From NCBI GenBank assembly GCA_016936575.1, contig JAFGXQ010000018.1, positions 1 to 34,326 on the forward strand: 34,326 bases of DNA, written 5' to 3'. Positions 8,197-15,644 of the stretch are shown here, piece after piece. A program made the position numbers and the translations under genes. This stretch comes from Deltaproteobacteria bacterium (GTDB lineage: Bacteria > Myxococcota_A > Polyangia > JAAYKL01). The notes beneath the pieces were generated by a model, which saw nothing but the letters and a program-made list of their open reading frames with translations, made no database searches and was not told where the DNA came from. Position 1 is the stretch's first letter. Every line of letters begins with the position of its first letter.

Positions 8197-9114
8197 ATGA
8201 GTCAACTTCGATGGTCGTGCATGATCGTTCTCATTATATTTATGTTCATAATCAGTTGTGCAACTGATGGAGAAAACCAGGACGCGACCGGTACTGATGG
8301 CGATGCGGATTCTGACTCTGATGCGGACGGTGATGCAGATTCAGATACGGACACCGACACCGACACGGACACCGATTCTGACACTGACGCAGACACCGAC
8401 TCAGACACCGACGCTGACACCGATTCTGACACTGACGCGGACACTGACGCGGACACTGACGCAGATACTGACGCAGATACTGACGCAGATACTGACGCAG
8501 ATACTGACGCAGATACTGACGCGGACACTGACGCAGATACTGACGCGGACACTGACGCAGATACTGACGCAGATACTGACGCGGACACTGATTCTGATTC
8601 TGACACCGGGTGCATTGCCGCCGGCTCGGTCACCTACACCCTGGCCACTGTCGATAATCCCACCGCAGAGCAACAGGAAGCCTACACGCTCATCATGGCG
8701 GCGATGGATGAGGCAATCTACTATTACAATTGCTACACCGACCTCACAAAAGAAATCAACGCCCAATACAATCCGGACGTACAGACTGCGGACGGCAACA
8801 TCAACGGTTCTATCCGCTTCGGCAACTTCGGTACCATGCAGGTGGCCACCGCAATGCACGAAATTGCGCATACCATGGGTATCGGTACATCGTGGGAGTA
8901 TCAGTCTCTTATCGTGGACGGCGTGTACGCCGGCGAATCCGCAACAGCGAAGCTACGAGAAATCGAAAACAATGACACCGCTGAAATTCACGGTGACATG
9001 GCCCATTTCTGGCCTTACGGTCTTAACTACGAGTCTGAATATCAAAGCGAATCCGACCTCATCAATCATTGTTTGATTGTTCGTGAAATCATACACGACA
9101 TGGGCTGGATCTAA
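8197..9114 (+). CDS. Lipoprotein with long Asp-repeat stalk and HExxH metalloprotease-like domain
   Basis: This 305-residue protein begins with a lipoprotein signal (IISC, Cys21). About 100 residues of Asp-Thr/Ala/Ser repeats (codons 8296-8607) form an acidic stalk. The globular part (~residues 138-305) carries [13 protein letters not shown] with the zinc-type H221-E222-xx-H225. Possible further ligands are H265 and H270 in [12 protein letters not shown], a motif followed by LNYESE and ending [10 protein letters not shown]. HExxH followed by a downstream His suggests a secreted zinc peptidase or related hydrolase displayed on the surface; no named peptidase family is claimed. AAGGAG lies 6 nt before the ATG, so the start is firm. 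The stalk sequence on the reverse strand is also open but is a codon-pattern artefact. The Asp repeat resembles the linker of the xylanase at the left edge. Confidence 0.85.
   Translation: MSQLRWSCMIVLIIFMFIISCATDGENQDATGTDGDADSDSDADGDADSDTDTDTDTDTDSDTDADTDSDTDADTDSDTDADTDADTDADTDADTDADTDADTDADTDADTDADTDADTDADTDADTDADTDSDSDTGCIAAGSVTYTLATVDNPTAEQQEAYTLIMAAMDEAIYYYNCYTDLTKEINAQYNPDVQTADGNINGSIRFGNFGTMQVATAMHEIAHTMGIGTSWEYQSLIVDGVYAGESATAKLREIENNDTAEIHGDMAHFWPYGLNYESEYQSESDLINHCLIVREIIHDMGWI
8296..8607 (+). repeat. Asp-dipeptide tandem repeat, coding; 12-nt core units
   Basis: Asp alternates with Thr, Ala, Ser or Gly throughout. Between about 8461 and 8592 the DNA is a near-perfect tandem array of 12-nt units gacgcagatact / gacgcggacact encoding D-A-D-T. 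The only variation is synonymous (gca/gcg, gat/gac), so repeat number could change by slippage or recombination without a frameshift. Confidence 0.9.
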
Positions 9115-9267
9115 ATGTGACCGACAAGCAAGCTATCTTTTTCCAATCGAATTCACTTACTTTTTTCCCATATTTATAAAGTTCCTTGCCACAAGGATGC
9201 ACAGGAGGGTACAATTCGTATTCGGGGGAAGTGATTCGTCGACCGACACGACGAAGGAGGAAATTGG

Positions 9268-10077
9268 ATGCATCGAGTCCAGCGGCTGCTGATTTTTAAT
9301 CTTACATATATTTTTATACTTGGGACTTTCGGATGTGTGAGTAAACCACCTGTCGCAGAAATCAGCGACGACAGCGAAATCATCGTCGGAACTCCCGGTT
9401 CAGTCGGATTTCCCGAACAGCAGGCATCAGCTGATACCGACAATGCAGAAGAGGATTCCGCACCGGGAACCGGTTGCACCCACGACAATCAATGCAAAGG
9501 AGACCGCGTCTGTATTGCCGGCACCTGCGTTAGTCCCCAATACGCCGATGAGTACGAAGCCCGGTACATGGCCTCCGCCGGTGTCACCCAATCTGTCACA
9601 CCTATGGAAAACAGCCCGATTATCGACGTAGAAGTCCCCCCTGTTCCCAAAAAGAAACTGCGCTGCCAAAAACGAAACGTGACTCGGTGCATGAAAAAAT
9701 GCGACAAAGGAGACATGGATTCCTGTTTCGCCGTCGGCCGTATCTACGAGACATTCGAAGATGAACCGAACCACGTAAAATTCAGTCTCTACGCCTACCG
9801 CAAAGCCTGCGACGGCGGGCATGCGGTGGCCTGCGTGGTACTCAGCCGCATGTATTTCTCAGGAACACTGGTTGAACGAAATTACGGAATTGCCTTCAGC
9901 CTCAACGTGGATGGCTGTGCACTGCAGAACATGTATGCCTGCGCCAATGCCGCCCTGTTTCTTGAAAACGGGATCGGCACCGACCGCAACCCTGGTAGGG
10001 CCGCGGAATATTACGCCAATGCGTGTATCTTCGGCCACGATGCCTCCTGCGCCAAAGCCAAACCCACTGACGAATAA
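9268..10077 (+). CDS. Lipoprotein with Cys-rich segment and Sel1-like repeats
   Basis: This 269-residue protein has a lipoprotein signal ending TFGC (Cys23). Residues ~25-65 are an acidic linker. A small Cys-rich segment, CTHDNQCKGDRVCIAGTC (~residues 71-88), resembles the short disulphide modules common in deltaproteobacterial surface proteins. After a Pro-rich spacer come three or four Sel1/TPR-like helical repeats with paired Cys (CDKGDMDSCFAVGRIYE, CDGGHAVACVVLSRMYFSG, CALQNMYACANAALFLENG, CIFGHDASCAKA). Each repeat carries a C-x-x-G/x-x-x-C pair, as in secreted Cys-containing Sel1 proteins, where disulphides brace the helices. It is probably a periplasmic or outer-membrane protein-binding scaffold; the partner is unknown. 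AAGGAGG lies 7 nt before the ATG. It is 153 bp downstream of the metalloprotease-like gene and convergent with the OmpA-like gene. Confidence 0.85.
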   Translation: MHRVQRLLIFNLTYIFILGTFGCVSKPPVAEISDDSEIIVGTPGSVGFPEQQASADTDNAEEDSAPGTGCTHDNQCKGDRVCIAGTCVSPQYADEYEARYMASAGVTQSVTPMENSPIIDVEVPPVPKKKLRCQKRNVTRCMKKCDKGDMDSCFAVGRIYETFEDEPNHVKFSLYAYRKACDGGHAVACVVLSRMYFSGTLVERNYGIAFSLNVDGCALQNMYACANAALFLENGIGTDRNPGRAAEYYANACIFGHDASCAKAKPTDE

Positions 10078-10113
10078 GCGCTTCGCAGAGATTATCAACA
10101 AGGGGTGATTTGA

Positions 10114-12642
10114 TTATTCTTCAGACGCAACCGGATCGATGAATGTGATCGACACCAACTGAGTACGTTCGGTCGGCAGTTCATCTTTAAGGCGTAAATT
10201 CCCGATGGTGGCGTCTATTGTAGAACCGTCGATGCCTTTGCGCTGGGCGTATTTTTGCACGGCCCATGCACGACTCCTGGCAATGCGACCCAACTTGCGG
10301 TCTTTTTCAGAGGGCATAATATATCCACGAATGACCAGATGTTTTCCTTCCGCTTTCATGCGCAATGCAGTGATAAACGCTTTTTCCACATCTTCATCCA
10401 TGAACCAGAAGGTTGCGGTTCCCTCATTGAAACGAGCCGGAAAAATCAACACATTCGGATCACTGGTCTGAAACGACCCCACCGCTGCCCCCGCTCTTGC
10501 CGAGGCCGCCCTCTGCGACGCGGCCTTTTTCGCCGCCTCCGCTTCCTCGGCCAATCGCACTTCCTCAGCGCGCCTGGCCGCACGTTCCGCCACCTGCCGC
10601 TCTTTCTCCGCCTGTTTCGCCGCAGCTTCCTCCGCAGCCAACCGCTTCGCCTCCGCCCGTTTGGCCGCACGTTCCGCCACCCGTCGCTCTTTCTCCGCCT
10701 GCTTCGCCGCAGCTTCCTCCGCAGCCAATCGCTTCGCCTCCGCCCGTTTGGCCGCACGTTCCGCCACCCGTCGCTCTTTCTCCGCCTGTTTCGCCGCAGC
10801 TTCCTCCGCAGCCAATCGTTTGGCTTCCGTCCGTTTCGCTGCACGTTCCGCTATCCGCCGCTCTTTTTCCGCCTGCTTCGCCGCAGCGGCTTCTGCTGCT
10901 GCCCGTTTCTTTTCAAGTTTTACTTCTGCAGCGGCCTCGGCCGCCAACCGTTTTTCTTCTTCGGCGGCGGCTTTTTCGGCTGCCTTCGCAGCTGCCGCTT
11001 TCTCTGCGGCGGTCACTTCATCGACCGCTTCCGCCGCTTCATCGTCTTCCACCACAATTTCATCATCTTCTTCTGCGCCACCCGTCTCGTCCGCGGCAGA
11101 TGCGACGGCAGGCTCCTCGGCGACGGCAGGCTCCTCGGAAACGGCCGTCTTCGGTTCAGATGCGACCGCTGCGTCCGGAACATCTGACAGGTCGTCCGCC
11201 ACTGTCACCGCAGACGATTCTGTATTTGCATTCGGGCTGCCATCATTCAACCGCTGCTGCACGGGGCCACTGCGAAAAATCAAAAAACCGATTGCCGCCA
11301 ACGCAGCCGCGCCAAGAAGACCGCCCACAATCTTCCCCGCCGCACTTTTTTCCTCACCCTGAGAAGAAGTTGTTTGCGCGGCAGGTGACTTTGCCGACAC
11401 CGCGCCTTTCGCCTGTTCTTCCGATTTCGTTTTCTCTCTGTCTTCCCCACCGGAATCCGCACTTTCCTCTCTCGGCGCAACCGCAGCCGCCGAAGACCGG
11501 TCGTCGCTATCGTCCCATACCAGCGGTCTGTCATCCTCAGCGGCATTCTGCATTTCTTCTGCGGCACCGTCTTCTGCATCAACAGATGTCGCATCATCCG
11601 CATCATCGTCATCCTTATGAATGGACTCCGTATCTATACCATCGGTGTCCTCCACCGGCGTTTCCGCGTCATCTTCAGATGAATGGGCATCAACCGACAC
11701 ACCGGACTCACTCTGCGTTGAACCTACCCCTACGTCAGTTTCAACCTCTTCTGTGTAGGATTCTACAGTATCCGGCATCTCGGAAAATTCATCTGCGGCA
11801 CTCGCTGAATCCACCTCCGGCGCGCCGGCAATGGCGTTCACGTGGGCCACCCTTGTGGGTTCTTCGTCAAGCTCATCACCGTCTTCATCATCAGGCGATT
11901 CGATCTCCTCCAGCAGGTCGTCATCCAATGCCACCAGTGTCTGCTCATCGTCTCCGCTGTCGGTATCGCTTGCTGTCGACGCCGTATCGCCAAACGCTGT
12001 GGATTCCTTCGCATCGGCAAGCTTCATCTCCGCCTCACGCGCGGCGGCTTCCTCATACTGTTTTCGCCACCGTGCACGTGTTTCCTCATTTACCGTATTT
12101 TTCGAAGTCACCCGATTGTCGAAGCCAAAATCGAAATCGGCAATATCGGCATTGGTCAGCATCTTGGGGGACGCTTCCTCCTCGGCATCCGTCGGCAACG
12201 GCGGCGGGTCGGCTTTCCCCTTGAAAAAGTTTTTCAGTTCCGCTTCGGTCTCTGCCTGGGGCTCCCGCGGATCATCAGGGGGAGGAGGATTGGACACCCC
12301 TTTGGGCGGATTGGTCGGACGCTGGGGCTGAATCTTTCCCTCTTTGTCTGCCGGCTGTACCGCCGCCATCCCGATCATTGTCTGTTTGGCGCCGGACACG
12401 GCGATGGGTTGCGGCGGCGAACTCGTCACACCCGTCGCCGCATCGAAATCCGCTTCTGTTCCGTCGGGCGTGGCTTCTACGGCCGTTGTCTCATCGTCGC
12501 CCTGCAACTCGGATGTCAAGGCCGACGACTCCGGTGTCGCCGGCGCTGCCGGGATTTTCTCTGAATCGTCGGAACGCCAATCCAACATGGTTTTTCCGGC
12601 TTCAAAGACCTCTTTTTCCTTCTTTTTCAGGTCGTCACTCAC
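10114..12642 (-). CDS. Large acidic single-TM protein with Ala/Glu/Lys coiled coil and OmpA-like C-terminus
   Basis: This 842-residue protein has four regions. Residues 1-430 are disordered, Asp/Glu/Ser/Pro-rich and presumably cytosolic; there is no signal peptide. One hydrophobic helix lies at ~435-457 (KIVGGLLGAAALAAIGFLIF). A low-complexity part follows and then an Ala/Glu/Lys/Arg coiled coil containing four 29-residue repeats (~586-701). The C-terminal ~115 residues (ALRMKAEGKHLVIRGYIMP ... RIARSRAWAVQKYAQRKGI) have the layout of an OmpA/MotB-like peptidoglycan-binding domain, although the canonical Asp of the TD.xG motif is not seen. A TolA-like cell-envelope spanner anchored in the inner membrane is one reading. 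The GTG at 12642 has AAGAGG upstream and is preferred to the GTG at 12687. The function is unassigned. Confidence 0.75.
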   Translation of the reverse strand: MSDDLKKKEKEVFEAGKTMLDWRSDDSEKIPAAPATPESSALTSELQGDDETTAVEATPDGTEADFDAATGVTSSPPQPIAVSGAKQTMIGMAAVQPADKEGKIQPQRPTNPPKGVSNPPPPDDPREPQAETEAELKNFFKGKADPPPLPTDAEEEASPKMLTNADIADFDFGFDNRVTSKNTVNEETRARWRKQYEEAAAREAEMKLADAKESTAFGDTASTASDTDSGDDEQTLVALDDDLLEEIESPDDEDGDELDEEPTRVAHVNAIAGAPEVDSASAADEFSEMPDTVESYTEEVETDVGVGSTQSESGVSVDAHSSEDDAETPVEDTDGIDTESIHKDDDDADDATSVDAEDGAAEEMQNAAEDDRPLVWDDSDDRSSAAAVAPREESADSGGEDREKTKSEEQAKGAVSAKSPAAQTTSSQGEEKSAAGKIVGGLLGAAALAAIGFLIFRSGPVQQRLNDGSPNANTESSAVTVADDLSDVPDAAVASEPKTAVSEEPAVAEEPAVASAADETGGAEEDDEIVVEDDEAAEAVDEVTAAEKAAAAKAAEKAAAEEEKRLAAEAAAEVKLEKKRAAAEAAAAKQAEKERRIAERAAKRTEAKRLAAEEAAAKQAEKERRVAERAAKRAEAKRLAAEEAAAKQAEKERRVAERAAKRAEAKRLAAEEAAAKQAEKERQVAERAARRAEEVRLAEEAEAAKKAASQRAASARAGAAVGSFQTSDPNVLIFPARFNEGTATFWFMDEDVEKAFITALRMKAEGKHLVIRGYIMPSEKDRKLGRIARSRAWAVQKYAQRKGIDGSTIDATIGNLRLKDELPTERTQLVSITFIDPVASEE
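10540..10887 (-). repeat. Four tandem 87-bp repeats encoding a 29-residue coiled-coil unit
   Basis: The copies are 10801-10887, 10714-10800, 10627-10713 and 10540-10626 in order of translation. Each encodes AAAKQAEKERRVAERAAKRA followed by EAKRLAAEE or a close variant. The middle two are identical at the protein level and nearly so in DNA, indicating recent duplication; the outer two have diverged (for example RQVAERAARRAEEVRL in the last). Confidence 0.9.
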
Positions 12643-12836
12643 CGTAACCTCTTTTCTGTTTGATAGTTTATAAATACCGCAATTCACCCCAACGGGTCAA
12701 TGGGGAGTACCGTCAAAATTCCAGTTTAATCAAAATCAGAAGCACCCCTGAACCCATCGGTGATAACAGAAATGTTGCCAATCGATGACAATATTTCATG
12801 GCTTATCAGCAATGGGTGTGGTAGTTTGGTGGCACT

Positions 12837-13331
12837 ATGAGACCTTTCTCCAACAACGAAGAGATATTCAACTCCATCATCGCCATCGCCAGATTCACCA
12901 CATCGAGACAGGCGAAAAGCTGCCAGTTAACGCTCACAACACTTTTCAACACCATCGCGCAGAAAGTAGACGCATTGTTTGAGCAGGGCAACGGACAGGC
13001 CGAGCTGTCGGCGTTGGCGGCAATATACGAACAATATGGATTCCGCAATGAAAACGGATGGGAACAGGAGCACCCCATCATGGTCAGCGATAACGAAGTT
13101 GCGTGGCCGCTTTCTTTCGGTGTGCGCAAACGCGACGTGGAAGATTTGCTTCAGGCGATGGAGCCGCAAAGTATCGAATTTCACGATATGCACGAACCTT
13201 CCGAAGATTGGCAGATGTATCCCGTTCCAGAAATGATCGGATTCATCGACGACACCGATGACCTGGATTTCGATACCTACTTCGAAGACGAAGAATATCT
13301 AGGCAACCCTCCCAAACGCATCATTCACTAG
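12837..13331 (+). CDS. Hypothetical protein, 164 aa
   Basis: No family is recognised. The protein is probably cytosolic and globular: there is no signal peptide or membrane segment. The N-terminal half is helical (IFNSIIAIARFTTSRQAKS, LTLTTLFNTIAQKVDALFEQG). A middle part with several Trp and acidic residues (NGWEQEHPIMVSDNEVAWPL) follows, and the C-terminal ~35 residues are very acidic (FIDDTDDLDFDTYFEDEEYLG). The ATG at 12837 has GGTGG about 5 nt upstream. It is transcribed divergently from the large OmpA-like gene, and the next gene has its own promoter, so it is probably monocistronic. Normal codon usage and a well-formed protein support a real gene; its role is unknown. Confidence 0.7.
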   Translation: MRPFSNNEEIFNSIIAIARFTTSRQAKSCQLTLTTLFNTIAQKVDALFEQGNGQAELSALAAIYEQYGFRNENGWEQEHPIMVSDNEVAWPLSFGVRKRDVEDLLQAMEPQSIEFHDMHEPSEDWQMYPVPEMIGFIDDTDDLDFDTYFEDEEYLGNPPKRIIH

Positions 13332-13391
13332 GCTCTCACGGCGGCATTCCCCGTCTTTCCCCACACCCCCATTTTTCACAAGCCCATTTTT

Positions 13392-13420
13392 TTGCGTGTT
13401 GGTCATCTTCCCTCTAATAT
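13392..13420 (+). promoter_or_regulatory. Candidate sigma-70 promoter for the kinase-like/PilZ/HK unit
   Basis: TTGCGT (13392-13397), a 17-bp spacer, then TAATAT (13415-13420). Predicted transcription start is near 13427, leaving a short leader with AGGAG just before the ATG at 13441. This is a consensus match only. Confidence 0.42.
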
Positions 13421-13440
13421 AACTTACATATAGGAGATTT

Positions 13441-14502
13441 ATGAGACTGACCGTACTTTACACATTGTTGTTTCTCACATGTTCCGTAACGGGTGCTTCA
13501 TGCGATAAAAGGGCGTCCTCCATTTCTGACGCGGACGAAAACACGCCGCATCCCTCACGAGCATATGAAGAAACACCTTCGACTCAGCATCCCCCGATCG
13601 ACTCTCCTCCTGAGCGCGTAGTCTCCAATGATTCTGATTCGGCCACACCTCCGGATTCACAGACCGTCTGGCTGGAACGTCTGCAAAATTCCCCTTTCCG
13701 GCAGGTGAAACCGGTTTCCAGTCGCTCATCATCTGTACGACTGGTATTTAAGGACGGCCGCAGCGCCCTATTCAAACCGCTCCAGAAGGGTGATCACTCC
13801 GCGCGTCTCGAAGTGGCGTATTTTCGAATCGCCTCTATGTTGGATGTGCAACGCGTTCCGGTATCCGTGATGCGAGCCGTTTACCCAAGTCGCATCGAAA
13901 CGGCACTACAGAAAGAACATGAAAAAATCGCCGCCGACTTCATGTCTACCATAGAGAGAGATGAAAAAGGTCGTGTTTTCGGCGCCATGATTGAATGGCT
14001 GGAGAATTTGAAACCCATCGGCGCAGAAAACAGCAAAGGGAAAATCGACCCCGCCGCGCTGCTCAGGGACGCCTCATTCCGCCCCCTGCACCCGGCCCTG
14101 GCAAGAATGGTGATGACAGACTACTTGTTAAGCAACTGGGATCGATTCTCCGGCGGAAACCTGTTCCGTATTAGCGAGAGCAACCAGATTGCACTCATCG
14201 ACCACAACGAGGCGTTCTACAATCTATCGCAGCGTCAGGCGGAAAAACTCGAAACAGCACTGGCCAATATGCCTTGCATAGACTTCGCCCTCATCAACAA
14301 GATACGCGAATTAACTAAAGAAAAAATCCAGACGGTCGTTCAATCCCATGAATGGAAAAAATCGCTGCTCAACGACGAGGAAATCGAAAACATCATGAAG
14401 AGAAAAACGCTGCTGCTCCGCTTTATTGACGAACGACTTGCATCGGCCCAAACCGACACGCTCACCAGCTGTGACGAGTTCAGCCGAACGCAAAGATTTT
14501 GA
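13441..14502 (+). CDS. Lipoprotein with FAM20/four-jointed-like protein kinase fold
   Basis: This 353-residue protein has a lipoprotein signal (SVTGASC, Cys21; Asp at +2, which in E. coli favours inner-membrane retention). After a Pro/Ser-rich linker (~25-95), the globular part has the order of elements of a secreted FAM20C/four-jointed-type kinase: a beta-hairpin Lys (ALFKPLQ, K112), a helix-C Glu (RLEVAYFRI, E124), RVP in the following strand, a catalytic-loop-like DYLLSNWDRFSGGN (D234, N240) and a DFG-like metal site LIDHNEAF (D254). The spacing suits this fold better than HipA or bacterial Ser/Thr kinases. If active, it would phosphorylate proteins or glycans outside the cytoplasm. AGGAG lies 5 nt before the ATG. 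It is followed 31 bp later by the PilZ-like gene. The fold call is from motif recognition only; activity is not shown. Confidence 0.75.
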   Translation: MRLTVLYTLLFLTCSVTGASCDKRASSISDADENTPHPSRAYEETPSTQHPPIDSPPERVVSNDSDSATPPDSQTVWLERLQNSPFRQVKPVSSRSSSVRLVFKDGRSALFKPLQKGDHSARLEVAYFRIASMLDVQRVPVSVMRAVYPSRIETALQKEHEKIAADFMSTIERDEKGRVFGAMIEWLENLKPIGAENSKGKIDPAALLRDASFRPLHPALARMVMTDYLLSNWDRFSGGNLFRISESNQIALIDHNEAFYNLSQRQAEKLETALANMPCIDFALINKIRELTKEKIQTVVQSHEWKKSLLNDEEIENIMKRKTLLLRFIDERLASAQTDTLTSCDEFSRTQRF

Positions 14503-14533
14503 CCCTGACACCAAAACATGAAATAAGGGGAAT

Positions 14534-14935
14534 ATGAGGAAATCAAAATCCGAAAATATCGCTATTGTGGGAAAAATTTCACTGACAAAGCGTCTGGTTT
14601 CCAGACGGCAACCGCCCGTGACGCCTCACCCTCGACCACAACCGGCAGTGGAATTGCTGGGAGAAGATGGTGAGCCCGCGCCGTTTGAACGATACCAGCT
14701 CAGTTCCGTCGGCGCGTATCTGTATTCGGAGTATCTTCATTGCGAAGGAGAAACGCTGACACTCCGCCTGACACTGCCGCCGGTCGCCGAACCGCTGATT
14801 GTCACCGGAGAGGTAGTCAGCGCCTGCACCGACGGCGACGCGGGAATGGGTATTGCCTTTCGCAACATGAAACGTAAGGAAAAGCGACTATTGCAAGAGT
14901 ACGTAGCCAGAAAGTTCGTTAATCATGTCAAATGA
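14534..14935 (+). CDS. PilZ-like domain protein
   Basis: This 133-residue cytosolic protein has a basic N-terminus (~1-30) followed by a beta-barrel pattern resembling PilZ: YQLSSVGAYLYSEYLHCEG, then TLRLTLPP, LIVTGEVVSACTDGDAGMGIAF and a C-terminal helix (KEKRLLQEYVARKFV). PilZ domains bind cyclic di-GMP through RxxxR and (D/N)xSxxG. Here RLVSR (~residues 19-23) could serve as the first motif but lies far from the second, which reads QLSSVG with Gln for Asp/Asn. Nucleotide binding is therefore uncertain and the domain may be a non-binding or partner-regulated PilZ. AAGGGG precedes the ATG. The gene overlaps the following histidine kinase by 11 bp, so the two products are probably made together and may act as a pair. 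Confidence 0.72.
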   Translation: MRKSKSENIAIVGKISLTKRLVSRRQPPVTPHPRPQPAVELLGEDGEPAPFERYQLSSVGAYLYSEYLHCEGETLTLRLTLPPVAEPLIVTGEVVSACTDGDAGMGIAFRNMKRKEKRLLQEYVARKFVNHVK

Positions 14936-15638
14936 TCTACAAAAATGGATTGATGTACAAACCGGCCTGAGTAAACTGTATATCCACGATTTTAAAAACC
15001 CGATATCGGCCATTGCCGCCAATATCAGTTATCTTGAAGCGGTCCTCGACGACGCAGAGGAAGATGTTCTGGGCGCGGTAAGTGATTCGTCTGTGGCACT
15101 GAAAATGCTGCTGCATATGCTCGACAACTATCTCAATATTTCCAGACTGGAGTCGCGGGAACAGATAGAGCCGGTTCCTGTACCGCTCGACCGATTCATT
15201 GAAGAAATTATGGCCAAACTGAAAAAAATGTTCACCACCATGGAACCGATGGTGGTGCTCGGAGCTCAGGTTCCCAGTGAAATGTGCTTCTGGCCCGTCA
15301 CATATGCCAAACTGGCTGTTGAAAACCTGATTTTGCAGTCCATGCACAACACGCCTGGCGGCGGCAAAGTGCTTATCGACATTCGAATCGATAGTCGCAT
15401 GGTCGAAATACGCGTCAGCGATAACGGCGTCAGAATTGACCCGTCGATATATGACCAATCGTTTTCGCGGGAATTTCAATACATCGCAAAATCCCGTGAA
15501 GACGCGCGCTACGGAAGGGCGATGGCGTTTTACGCGGTTGGATTGGCGACCGAATACATGAACGGCACTGTCGCCATTTCTTCTGAAAACAATCTGCAGG
15601 TGTTCACATTGCGCCTCCCCATCGAAGTGCCGCTATAA
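14925..15638 (+). CDS. Input-less histidine kinase with degenerate ATP-binding motifs
   Basis: This 237-residue cytosolic protein starts directly at the phosphoacceptor helix (IHDFKNPISAI, His21) without any sensor domain or membrane segment. A dimerisation helix (LLHMLDNYLNISRLESRE) and a HATPase-like domain (~100-237) follow. The N box reads VENLILQSMHNTPGG: the first Asn is present but the Asn that normally ligates Mg is replaced. The G1 box has VSDNGVRID, lacking the usual second Gly, and no G2 GxGLGL is seen (the site reads YGRAMAFYAVGLA). Phosphotransfer from ATP may therefore be weak or absent while His21 is kept, so the protein could serve as a phosphotransfer or scaffold partner. The ATG lies inside the end of the PilZ-like gene (11-bp overlap, translational coupling). 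It is convergent with the next gene (6 bp). Confidence 0.8.
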   Translation: MSNDLQKWIDVQTGLSKLYIHDFKNPISAIAANISYLEAVLDDAEEDVLGAVSDSSVALKMLLHMLDNYLNISRLESREQIEPVPVPLDRFIEEIMAKLKKMFTTMEPMVVLGAQVPSEMCFWPVTYAKLAVENLILQSMHNTPGGGKVLIDIRIDSRMVEIRVSDNGVRIDPSIYDQSFSREFQYIAKSREDARYGRAMAFYAVGLATEYMNGTVAISSENNLQVFTLRLPIEVPL

Positions 15639-15644
15639 ATACCG

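Noticed and set aside
8461-8592. Regularly spaced short repeats that could suggest a CRISPR array
   Set aside because: Units are contiguous 12-mers without unique spacers, and they are in frame inside a protein-coding gene.
8202-8633. Long minus-strand ORF encoding Ser-Val/Ser-Ala repeats over the Asp-repeat stalk
   Set aside because: The reverse complement of GAC/GAT-x repeats is automatically stop-free. There is no ribosome site or promoter, and the opposite strand is a clear lipoprotein gene.
10497-12224. 575-codon plus-strand Pro/Arg-rich ORF
   Set aside because: It is the mirror of the Ala/Glu/Lys coiled coil and acidic tail encoded on the minus strand; Pro/Arg-rich low complexity with no start signal.
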